21,457 bases of DNA from an uncultured Eubacteriales bacterium (GTDB lineage: Bacteria > Bacillota > Clostridia > Oscillospirales > CAG-272): positions 1 to 21,457 of the forward strand of contig CAKSSY010000028.1 in the NCBI GenBank assembly GCA_934489945.1, written 5' to 3'. A program made the position numbers and the translations under genes. The notes under the pieces were generated by a model that had not been told where the DNA came from, searched no databases, and worked only from the letters and a program-made list of their open reading frames with translations. Positions 8,236-15,709 of the stretch are shown here, one piece after another; position 1 is the stretch's first letter; the number at the start of each line of letters is the position of its first letter.

Positions 8236-8290
8236 ATCCCCCTGTCATGCACAAACCCGTAAAAAACGGTCAGAGCAATGGCAGGGGGAT
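8236..8290 (-). terminator. Hairpin between first immunity gene and displaced tip
   Basis: Perfect 9-bp arms ATCCCCCTG (8236-8244) and CAGGGGGAT (8282-8290) enclose a 37-base loop that contains a smaller ACCGT / ACGG hairpin. On the minus strand the stem is followed by TTTTG. It fits a terminator for the RHS operon after the first immunity gene, but the loop is long. It also coincides with the edge of the displaced cassette. Confidence 0.45.
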
Positions 8291-8336
8291 CATTATCATT
8301 ATGAAAAATAAGGACGAGAGGGGGGTTGTATCGTAT

Positions 8337-9308
8337 TTAAATCATATGACTGTCATCGAATCCTTCTTTGTAAATAGGGAGTTCTCTAAGATTATACCCA
8401 CAATAGAAGTTTATCATTTTGGTTTCAAAGGTTTCGTCGAAGTGTTTCCAAAAAACAACACCAATCTCAATTTTTTCATGTGGAATAAATTCTTTTTGCG
8501 GTGGAGTGGCATTTGCAAAATTTCCAACATAAATCAAATTTTTGGGAATGACCTTTTTTGAAGTGTTAAGCAATGTTATTCTATAATGCGCCAAATAACC
8601 GTATTCATCTACCTCATACTTTATCTTGGATTTTTCGTAAATATCTTCCAGCGGTCGCCTAAAATCAATTGGGAGAAAACGCCTCCTATAAGGGGAAGAC
8701 CATGTCTGGACATATTCCAATTGGTTATATTCTTCCTCATTGGAGGGAAGATGTGAATCATTGGTCAATTTCACATATACAATTGGCACGATGTGCCCGG
8801 GATGCCAGCTCCCTTCATCTATTTTCCGGATTAAAAAATACCGTCCGTACAGCCCTCTTTCCCGAGCCAATTCGCTTTCCAATTGATAGGCAAAGACATC
8901 TCCTATTTTCCATTCGCATTTATATATTCTTCTTTTTACAATTTTCTTTTCCGGAGGTTGGGGAGAAAGCAACCTTTCTTTCAAAGCTTCCAGCGTTTTC
9001 GTTCTCTGTGTTTTTTCCGATTTTTTGATTGCCAGATCCTTAAATATGCCGCAGTCGTTATCAATCCGAGATAAGGCTTTTTCTTTAACATCCGGTAGGA
9101 GTACCCCGAATTTCCACTGTGTTTCCGCCAATGCATACCAAAATAACGCTTCTTCATTGGCATCATCCATGAGACATTCGTACTCTTCCGTCAATTCGTC
9201 CGTGATTTCCCGGGCTGTCTTCTTGCCTTCACGAAACAACTCCTCAAATTGGTCTCTGATGTCCATCGTCGTATCATTCTGATACAGTTTGAATCCCCAC
9301 ATTCCCAT
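8337..9308 (-). CDS. DUF4259-like candidate immunity protein for the RHS GIY-YIG toxin
   Basis: A soluble protein of 323 residues starts 16 bases after the stop of the RHS toxin gene. The N-terminus MGMWGFKLYQNDTTMDIRDQ and the following EEALFWYALAETQWKFG segment resemble the DUF4259 family (WG...NDT..D pattern). A second domain begins with EWKIGDVFAY (GDVFAY at 136-141), which is shared with the other candidate immunity protein. GAGAGG at 9322-9317, 8 bases upstream, supports ATG 9308. Position directly downstream of a polymorphic toxin is the standard place for its cognate immunity gene. The gene is AT-rich compared with the flanking chromosome. The family call is fairly good; the immunity role is inferred from position. 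Confidence 0.72.
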   Translation of the reverse strand: MGMWGFKLYQNDTTMDIRDQFEELFREGKKTAREITDELTEEYECLMDDANEEALFWYALAETQWKFGVLLPDVKEKALSRIDNDCGIFKDLAIKKSEKTQRTKTLEALKERLLSPQPPEKKIVKRRIYKCEWKIGDVFAYQLESELARERGLYGRYFLIRKIDEGSWHPGHIVPIVYVKLTNDSHLPSNEEEYNQLEYVQTWSSPYRRRFLPIDFRRPLEDIYEKSKIKYEVDEYGYLAHYRITLLNTSKKVIPKNLIYVGNFANATPPQKEFIPHEKIEIGVVFWKHFDETFETKMINFYCGYNLRELPIYKEGFDDSHMI

Positions 9309-9324
9309 TTTTATTACCTCTCAT

Positions 9325-12300
9325 TTAATTTCCTGTCCAATATAATATCTCATTGGTCATTCGATTCCATTCATAATTCAAAGTACCTAAAGCGATTTCC
9401 TTATATATGCCCCAATACTTTGGTGCTATACCATTGATTTGATTGTTCATTTTGTTTGCGGTGTTTATCGTATGATGGTACACCATTCCCGCCTGTTCCA
9501 AAGCTCTTGCTTCATGATAATTCAATCCGGAAGCAAGTATGGATATTTTTAACCCTTTACGATACGGATTCGCATCATGTGCCTTTTTCCGCTTCTCTAA
9601 ATTTGTGGTGCGCCCCACATATTGAATTTTTCCGTTGCTGTCTTCCAAAGCATATACCGTATGGTTTCGTTTTTTTGCTTTTTCTTCAGCCGCCGCTGCT
9701 GCCGCTGCTGCCGCCGTTGAAATGCCGGCAACCGTTATTGCATTTATTGCTACACTTGCTGCCGCGGTGGTTGCAGCTCCGGCTCCTATTATACTGCCAC
9801 CCGCAATCGCTAAAGCCGGGGCTGCGGCTCCGCAAGTCGCCACGGTTATCGCCACTACAGCCACTGCCACCGCGACCGCCGCAACCGCTTTGAAAATTTT
9901 GCTCACTCGAGGCCAATTGCCGGTTGGGTCAACCATGTTTGCAGGGTTGTTAAAACAGTATGCAAAAAGGTTATATTGTGCAAAATTTTCAGGAGTTACA
10001 GTTAAGGTGTCCGGGCTGTCTGCATTGATCCATCGACCAACCTCAGGATCATAATAGCGATTGGTGATATAATAAAGTCCGGTTTCGCGGTCGAAATAGT
10101 AGCTTCTGTAGCGGAAGGGATTGACGGTGGCGATGCCGTCGATATCCGTATCGATTGTGCAGTTGCCCCACGCGTCATAGGTATACGAACCCTTGAGCGT
10201 GCCGTCCTCATCATAGATCGCGGTGATATCGCCCTGATGGTTCTTCTCGTAAAAATAGCGTTTTCCGTGGTATCGGAATCCGACCGCACCCGCATTGCCG
10301 TAGTAATACCGGATGGTTTCGCCGTTCGCGGTTTCGGAGAGGATCGTTTTACCGTCAAGTTCGTAGACGGTATTTCCTTTTCTCGTCCGCATTCCGCTTG
10401 CGTTATAGGCAAAGGTCAGACTGTCATAGCTTCCCAGCAGGCGGACGCGCTCCCACGTCAGGGTATGTCCGCGATAACAAAGCGGATTCCCCATGCCGTC
10501 ATAGGTGATCGGTTGACCGTTATATTCGGTCAGCTTATCCTTCCAGCCCGTCTGTGCGTAGCGGTAGGTGTCGGTTGACAGAACCGTGACCACATTGCCG
10601 CCTGTGACCGGATATTTTCGTCTGCAAAGGAGATTGCCCGCGGTATCATACTGATAGGTCCGGCTGTAACCGAGGACGAAATGATTCTCCCGCACAAGCT
10701 GGTTCAATTCATCGTAAACATAGCTTGTTTGCAGAGTTTCCTCGCCGTCGACATTGCGGAAAATCGCGGTGATGTTGCCATTGTTGTCATAAGTATACCG
10801 GAGGCTGTCCCGGCGGACTCCGCCCACTTTACGGACGAATTCCTCCACCATATCGGTCAGGCGGTCGGTCTCCAGATATACAAGGTTATCTTCCAGCAGT
10901 TCCTTGCCGTTTGTTTTCAGTTTGTGCGTGACGATTCTGCCTTCGGGATCCTTGGTTGTCGACTCCTCGAAAACGTCCTTCAGGATCATACCCGAAATGG
11001 CATTGTCGGGATAGACGACGGGAGGCTTCGGCTGAGACGCATTGCCGCAGTTGCCGTTACCGTTGCAGTGGTCGCAATGGCAGACATTCCCGCAACCGCA
11101 ACCTTTCTCCTCTTTTGCGGTTTCTCCGCAGGAGGCGCAACTCCCGCAGACCGGGCTTACCGGTTCGGTTTCTCTCGTCTCATAGACCGGGGTATACTCC
11201 AGCGTTTCATCGGCGGCATAAACGGACGTTTTTATCAGGCGGTTATGTTTATCATAGGACAAAGATTTGAATGTTTGTCCGTTCCTTTTTTCTTCCGACA
11301 CACTGCCGACGCTGTTATAGTTATAAGTATACACATTATTTTCCAATTTGTCAACAGCTTTTACAATTTTTCCCACCTCATCGTACTCATTTTCGATGAG
11401 AGTGACGGTATTGTCGTTTTCCGTGTACGTTTTCACGACCGGAACCTGATGGCGATCGGTGGTGACGGTCAGTTTCCTTCCACCCTCATAGGTGGTTTCC
11501 ACGGTGGTGGTATCGGTTTCGGTATAGGTATTGGAGGCGAGCAGTTCGTCGCCGGCGCGGATTTCGGTCTGCCGTCCGAATCCGTCATAGGAGAACCGGT
11601 AATCGAAGCCGTTATGTGTGAGAGAGGTCAGAAGGGTTTTCGTATAGCCGTAGCCGACAAAAACCGGACTTCCGCCCACTGTGCTGCACACCGAGGTCAC
11701 GGCATGGTCGGCGGGGTTATACACATAGGTGGTTCGATGACCGGACGAATCGTCAACCGCGTTCAGCAGTCCGCTGTTTCGGTCATAATGATAGCCCGTT
11801 ACGATGTCATGGCTTCTCGGATCGCTTTCGGCAACCGGATACTCACCGTTTTCGTCGTAGGTGATCTCTTTTACGAAGCATTTGTCCGGCACCACAAGAG
11901 AATCGGCGGTATTGAAAGAGGACGAATGATACCGTTGGGTTTTTTTGAGTTGTCCTTTGGCGGTATATTGGTTCAGCGTAACGATGCCGCGCGGGTCCTG
12001 AGTGGCAACCAGGTTATGGTTGCCGTCATAGCGGCTTACGGTGACAAAGCGGTTTCCGTCAAGGTCGGTTGTGGTGACTCTTACGGGCATATAGCCGCTG
12101 TCATGGTCGGTTACGGTCGTATAGATACCGTCATGTACGGTGATTCTCTGAACGATCCTGGTCTTTTGGCAGAACACCGAGATGGTCTCGGAAAGATTCT
12201 CCTCATAAACTGCCGATTCTCCCAGGGCATTCACAAGACGGATATTATCGAAGGCGACATCACACTGACAATTCGAAGCATCCGCATACACGGCAATATA

Positions 12301-15069
12301 GTCTACGCTCTTGTCCTTTTGGATCCGGAGGGGGAGGGCGGAATACTGCCATCCGGTATAGGCGTCATCGAATGCCGCGCGGACGGTCTCGGTGGTATTG
12401 TCGGTATAGTGTACATCGGCGCGGAGTGTGAACGGTCCGTACTTGGCTTTTGCCGCCTTTCCCCATGCGGAGAGCACAAAGGTGTCTCCGATCATAGAGG
12501 CGGTATCGACTTCCACGATCTGCTTGAGATATTTTTGACCGGTGCCTTCGCAGAACGCATAGGAGCGGGTACCGTCGATGCACGCCGTCGTCGAGACGCC
12601 TTCCCGGGCACACGGACATCCGTTTTCGCGAATGACCGTCCAGAAGGCGGGAAGGAGGGTGCCGGGGGCATCGTTCTCAAAGGTTCCGTTCCGGATATAG
12701 TTGACACACTCTTTATCCGTGGTGGTCAGGGAAGAGGCAAACGTTCGTTTTTGGTTCGTATACCGGTAGACGGCGGTACCTGTTACCTGTCCCTTCTCCT
12801 GCGTGCCGTTGCGGAGGGAGTCCTCGTATTCCAGTTCGGTTCTGCCGTTTTCGTCGAACACATACACATGGCGGATTCCGCTCCGGTCGGTGATGGCGGT
12901 GGAACGTTCGCTCCGGTATTCGTAAATCTTGTATTCGCCGTCCTCCGCTACCGAAAGATCGGACACTTCGCCGTGGGCAATCCGTTCGACCGAGGTGCGG
13001 CGGTCGGTACGTGCGATCTTGTCCTTGCCTGCCACATAGGTATAGTCCACAAGCGTGCCGTCCGGGTTTTCCACTCGTTGCATCCTGCCTGCCGCGTCGT
13101 AGGTGAAGCGGCTTTTGCCGCCGTCGGGAGCCGTGATTTCGGTCAGTTCGCCGTCGGTATAGGTATAGTATGTCTTTCTTTGTTCGGGGTCCGAAATTTC
13201 CTCAAGGAGACCGTCTGCCGAGTAGCGGAGCGTAGTGACGCGTCCGAAGGAATCGGTTACGGCGGTGAGAAAGTCGTCGGTGTAGGTATAGTCGAGGGAG
13301 TTGTGGTTTTGGTCGGTTACGCGGATCAGTCTGCCGAGTCCGTCAAAGGTCAGCTTCGTATGACTGCGGTCGGTAATATAGCTTTCCGAGGAAATGTCTC
13401 CGCTGTAAGTCATACAAAGACCGCCCGTATCGGTGAGTTTTCCGTTGCCGTTGTCGACAAAATAATGCTTTTTGCCGACGGCGTCGGTATAGACGTATTC
13501 GAGGTACTCCTCGGTGTCGCTCCGTTCAATCTTCTGGCAGACGGACAGTTTCCACCCTTTACCGCAATGGCTGTTGTGGTCGGACGGGAGAGTGGAACGT
13601 GTTACCGAGTCGTAGTAGTGCGCGATTTCGGCACAGACGGGAGCCCCCTCGCCGACGACATCGGTGTGCCGCACGGTTGCCAGACCGGTATGAAGGTTGA
13701 CAAATTCACCGTTTTCCTCGCCCATCTCGGCGGTGGAGTAGTCATAGGACTGATTGTCGGCGTAGTCGTCGTGATACTGTTCAAACTGTTCCGCTCCCGC
13801 ATAGTCAAAGGAGAAATGAAACGGATAACTTACATCGGACGAGGCAAATGCCGGATCGGGGGAAACGGTAATCCGCACTTCCAGATTCCGGAGTTCCCAA
13901 TCCCAGAGTTTTTCGCCGCTCAGCATGATATAGGCAAAGCCTTCTTCTTGGATGAAAACGGGCAGAATTTCTCCGGTCACAAATTCGCCGGTTTCGGGAT
14001 CTCTGTATTCGGTCGTGATGACGATTGGCGCATCCGCCTCCGCGTCGGTCAGGAAAAACAGGGCAATTCCCTCATCCGCTCCCGTTTGTGCAAACTCATG
14101 ATAAGAAAGCGGAAACGAATATTTGTAAACGCTGCCGTCGCCGGACACACCGACGGTTCCCGTGTTGCCGACGTTGTGAATCACATTCTCCTTCTTTGAG
14201 GGGGTGGGGCAGCAGCAGTCCGACGGACAGTTGTCTTTGGTGGTGGGGGATGTCGTACATCCTCCGCATCCGTCGTCGCAGGAACACCCGCTTCCTCCGG
14301 AGGCGACGCAGGTCACCTTGAAGAGGGAGGACTGAACCGTTACGGGAAACTCTCTTTCGGGAGCGTTCAGCCAATCGCGGTCGGCGGTCAGGGTGAGGAC
14401 GTATTTGCCGCGTTTTCTTTGCCGCAGTTGCATACGGATTCTGTCGCTTGCGGCACCGCCGGCATCCTCCATGCGGGGAGCGGGCATTTCATAGACGGTT
14501 TTGCCGTCTGTGCGGCGGCGAACGCAGAGTTTGTTGCGGTCGGAGTCTGCCTTCAGAAGATAGCCGTCGGTCCCGAGTTCAAAATCAAAAGCATAGCTTT
14601 CACACGGGTCCGATAAAAGGAGACGTTCCTTCAGTCCGTCGCGGCAGGTTTCATACACGAGGTCGGCTTCCTCCGTACACCGGTCAAAACAGATCATCGG
14701 GTGTTTTCCGTCCTCCGGTTTGCCGAGCCCATACGGTGTTTTCATTTGCGGGAAGGGGTTGTTTTTTCTGCGTCCTCCGTGCGAACGGTGTTTGCCGGCA
14801 AAGCTCATGCTGACCGAACCTTCCGGAGCGTGTATGGTAACGGTATTTCCGTTTGTCCCGTCTGCGGAAAAGGTAATCTCGGCGTTTCCGTCGGTGGTGA
14901 CATACCCGGTTTCGCTTTTTTTCAACAGGCTGTTCATTTCTTCGTAAAGCCCCGTATCCGGATCCCGATAATGTACGGCAAACGGGAAAATACGGCGGCG
15001 GTATCTGCCGTTGCCAAGGCGAAATACCTTTTCCTTTTCACTTCTCAGTCTTTTGACTTCTCTCTCCAT
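9325..15069 (-). CDS. RHS-repeat polymorphic toxin with C-terminal GIY-YIG nuclease
   Basis: The protein has 1914 residues. Order: an N-terminal clostridial RHS head with FRLGNGRYRRRIFPF (1-250); a Cys-rich insert (about 250-292); many YD/RHS repeats (about 560-1700), interrupted by a jelly-roll, carbohydrate-binding-like insert from NYIRNGTFEN to AFDNIRLV (about 788-945) and a second Cys-rich insert (about 1305-1340); the core-closing NNPANMVDPTGNW (about 1710-1722); an Ala/Val-rich hydrophobic stretch (about 1726-1795); and the nuclease, with VYA 1805-1807, YVG 1817-1819, Arg1827, His1831 and Glu1858. RHS repeats form a shell that encloses the toxin in known relatives. No signal peptide is visible. 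GGAGG lies 9 bases before ATG 15069, which overlaps the holin gene by 32 bases. The target is probably nucleic acid of competing cells. Confidence 0.95.
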   Translation of the reverse strand: MEREVKRLRSEKEKVFRLGNGRYRRRIFPFAVHYRDPDTGLYEEMNSLLKKSETGYVTTDGNAEITFSADGTNGNTVTIHAPEGSVSMSFAGKHRSHGGRRKNNPFPQMKTPYGLGKPEDGKHPMICFDRCTEEADLVYETCRDGLKERLLLSDPCESYAFDFELGTDGYLLKADSDRNKLCVRRRTDGKTVYEMPAPRMEDAGGAASDRIRMQLRQRKRGKYVLTLTADRDWLNAPEREFPVTVQSSLFKVTCVASGGSGCSCDDGCGGCTTSPTTKDNCPSDCCCPTPSKKENVIHNVGNTGTVGVSGDGSVYKYSFPLSYHEFAQTGADEGIALFFLTDAEADAPIVITTEYRDPETGEFVTGEILPVFIQEEGFAYIMLSGEKLWDWELRNLEVRITVSPDPAFASSDVSYPFHFSFDYAGAEQFEQYHDDYADNQSYDYSTAEMGEENGEFVNLHTGLATVRHTDVVGEGAPVCAEIAHYYDSVTRSTLPSDHNSHCGKGWKLSVCQKIERSDTEEYLEYVYTDAVGKKHYFVDNGNGKLTDTGGLCMTYSGDISSESYITDRSHTKLTFDGLGRLIRVTDQNHNSLDYTYTDDFLTAVTDSFGRVTTLRYSADGLLEEISDPEQRKTYYTYTDGELTEITAPDGGKSRFTYDAAGRMQRVENPDGTLVDYTYVAGKDKIARTDRRTSVERIAHGEVSDLSVAEDGEYKIYEYRSERSTAITDRSGIRHVYVFDENGRTELEYEDSLRNGTQEKGQVTGTAVYRYTNQKRTFASSLTTTDKECVNYIRNGTFENDAPGTLLPAFWTVIRENGCPCAREGVSTTACIDGTRSYAFCEGTGQKYLKQIVEVDTASMIGDTFVLSAWGKAAKAKYGPFTLRADVHYTDNTTETVRAAFDDAYTGWQYSALPLRIQKDKSVDYIAVYADASNCQCDVAFDNIRLVNALGESAVYEENLSETISVFCQKTRIVQRITVHDGIYTTVTDHDSGYMPVRVTTTDLDGNRFVTVSRYDGNHNLVATQDPRGIVTLNQYTAKGQLKKTQRYHSSSFNTADSLVVPDKCFVKEITYDENGEYPVAESDPRSHDIVTGYHYDRNSGLLNAVDDSSGHRTTYVYNPADHAVTSVCSTVGGSPVFVGYGYTKTLLTSLTHNGFDYRFSYDGFGRQTEIRAGDELLASNTYTETDTTTVETTYEGGRKLTVTTDRHQVPVVKTYTENDNTVTLIENEYDEVGKIVKAVDKLENNVYTYNYNSVGSVSEEKRNGQTFKSLSYDKHNRLIKTSVYAADETLEYTPVYETRETEPVSPVCGSCASCGETAKEEKGCGCGNVCHCDHCNGNGNCGNASQPKPPVVYPDNAISGMILKDVFEESTTKDPEGRIVTHKLKTNGKELLEDNLVYLETDRLTDMVEEFVRKVGGVRRDSLRYTYDNNGNITAIFRNVDGEETLQTSYVYDELNQLVRENHFVLGYSRTYQYDTAGNLLCRRKYPVTGGNVVTVLSTDTYRYAQTGWKDKLTEYNGQPITYDGMGNPLCYRGHTLTWERVRLLGSYDSLTFAYNASGMRTRKGNTVYELDGKTILSETANGETIRYYYGNAGAVGFRYHGKRYFYEKNHQGDITAIYDEDGTLKGSYTYDAWGNCTIDTDIDGIATVNPFRYRSYYFDRETGLYYITNRYYDPEVGRWINADSPDTLTVTPENFAQYNLFAYCFNNPANMVDPTGNWPRVSKIFKAVAAVAVAVAVVAITVATCGAAAPALAIAGGSIIGAGAATTAAASVAINAITVAGISTAAAAAAAAAEEKAKKRNHTVYALEDSNGKIQYVGRTTNLEKRKKAHDANPYRKGLKISILASGLNYHEARALEQAGMVYHHTINTANKMNNQINGIAPKYWGIYKEIALGTLNYEWNRMTNEILYWTGN
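10076..10229. repeat. RHS repeat block A, copy in the full-length gene
   Basis: This is the partner of 7822-7975 (153 of 154 bases identical), sitting immediately upstream, in reading direction, of the main gene's toxin-encoding tip. It is the segment across which a toxin swap would be resolved. Confidence 0.95.
10763..10865. repeat. RHS repeat block B, copy in the full-length gene
   Basis: This is the partner of 7963-8065, with 100 of 103 bases identical. It encodes the LTDMVEEFVRKVGG and RYTYDNNGNITAI segments. Confidence 0.95.
11235..11365. repeat. RHS repeat block C, copy in the full-length gene
   Basis: This is the partner of 8057-8187, with 129 of 131 bases identical. It encodes the VKAVDKL..NVYTYNYNS to SYDKHNRL segment. 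Confidence 0.95.
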
Positions 15070-15370
15070 CTTCTTTTTCCTCCGTCGGATTTTGTTTTTG
15101 TTTGATGACCTGGTGGATTCCCGTCGCGCTCAGACCGCTTCCGGCTCCCACGACCGCCGATACGACAATGTTGTCCGAAATGGAAATGCCGCACGGGTAC
15201 AGGCAGATCAATATCCCGAACAACATCCCCATGAATGCCGCCAGCAGCGGCAGATTTCTTTTTACACTTTTATTTCCGTTTGTTTTTTTCTTGATGAGTT
15301 CCATCAGGTAATAGACCGCCGTCGTAATCAGCGGAATGTTGACAATCTGAACATTCAAAAGTTCTTCCAT
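15038..15370 (-). CDS. Phage-type holin
   Basis: This is a small membrane protein of 110 residues. Three hydrophobic segments lie at about 9-25, 39-62 and 66-89, followed by a strongly charged tail KQKQNPTEEKEDGERSQKTE. The pattern PLLAAFMGMLFGIL plus SAVVGAGSGLSATGIHQVIK is typical of the clostridial phage holin family with three helices. Holins form membrane lesions that release lysins or, as with TcdE in Clostridioides difficile, large toxins without signal peptides. Its end overlaps the RHS start by 32 bases, implying coupled translation. No endolysin is visible in this operon, which argues against an ordinary lysis cassette. The holin assignment is fairly firm; a role in toxin release is inference. 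Confidence 0.8.
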   Translation of the reverse strand: MEELLNVQIVNIPLITTAVYYLMELIKKKTNGNKSVKRNLPLLAAFMGMLFGILICLYPCGISISDNIVVSAVVGAGSGLSATGIHQVIKQKQNPTEEKEDGERSQKTEK

Positions 15371-15392
15371 AATTTTCTTCCTTTCCGATTGT

Positions 15393-15698
15393 TTACTTTC
15401 TTGCGTTTACATTCAGTAAATACGCATACATTTCTTTCTGAATATGTTCATATTCCTCCAGTGCCGCTGCAAGCCGCTTGTCATTCCGGTCGGTTTGCAG
15501 GGAAAGGCTGTTTGCCATGGTGAGTTTTCCCACCGCGTCAAGAGACTTCAGGATCAGGATGTTTTCCGATATGCTTTTTTCGTTTTTTTCCGCAAGCTCC
15601 TTTTCGCTCTTTTTGATGGACTGGTTGAATACGAACAGAATGATGCCGCTTGTGACACTGGCAATCAGACTCACGAGCATCGAAAATATAAATTCCAA
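15393..15698 (-). CDS. Small one-helix membrane protein with coiled coil
   Basis: The product has 101 residues, starting at a TTG codon with AGG of a GAGGTGA box 9 bases upstream. An N-terminal membrane helix (about 4-25, LVSLIASVTSGIILFVF) is followed by a charged, heptad-like helical region (about 27-95, with KKSEKELAEKNEKS and ALEEYEHIQKEM). The gene sits 22 bases before the holin and two bases before the neighbouring stop codon, so it belongs to the same operon. Similar short proteins accompany holins in clostridial prophages. It could be a holin partner (antiholin or spanin-like tether), but no specific function can be assigned. Confidence 0.75.
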   Translation of the reverse strand: MEFIFSMLVSLIASVTSGIILFVFNQSIKKSEKELAEKNEKSISENILILKSLDAVGKLTMANSLSLQTDRNDKRLAAALEEYEHIQKEMYAYLLNVNARK

Positions 15699-15709
15699 TT
15701 TTCATCACC

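Larger units (their letters stand above)
7089..8252 (-). pseudogene. Displaced (orphan) RHS C-terminal tip with GIY-YIG nuclease toxin
   Basis: A frame of up to 387 codons begins at a GTG with no ribosome binding site; homology to the full RHS gene starts only at 8187. Residues about 22-145 are RHS core patched from three blocks of the long gene. The core ends with the YNLFSYCSNNP element, but the usual DPxG closing motif reads DDSG. An Ala/Val-rich hydrophobic stretch follows (about 200-255), then the nuclease: VYA at 277, YVG at 289-291, Arg299, His303 and Glu330, matching GIY-YIG catalytic positions. The toxin portion is intact, but the unit looks unable to initiate translation or to be delivered. 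It is best read as a silent toxin allele that could be recombined into the main gene. Function as a reservoir is inference. Confidence 0.75.

Noticed and set aside
9325..9670. GIY-YIG domain considered as a homing endonuclease of a mobile intron
   Set aside because: It is fused in frame to an RHS core with the closing DPxG element and followed by an immunity-type gene. That is the layout of a polymorphic toxin; no intron structure is visible.
7822..11365. Repeated blocks considered as a CRISPR or transposon array
   Set aside because: Repeats are 103-154 bp, coding, in two copies and in the same frame as the RHS core; there are no regular spacers, terminal inverted repeats or transposase.
10681..14199. 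Very long plus-strand frame (1172 codons) opposite the RHS gene
   Set aside because: It is an antisense shadow: the RHS frame on the other strand has clear repeats and motifs, while this translation is low-complexity with no recognisable domain or ribosome binding site.
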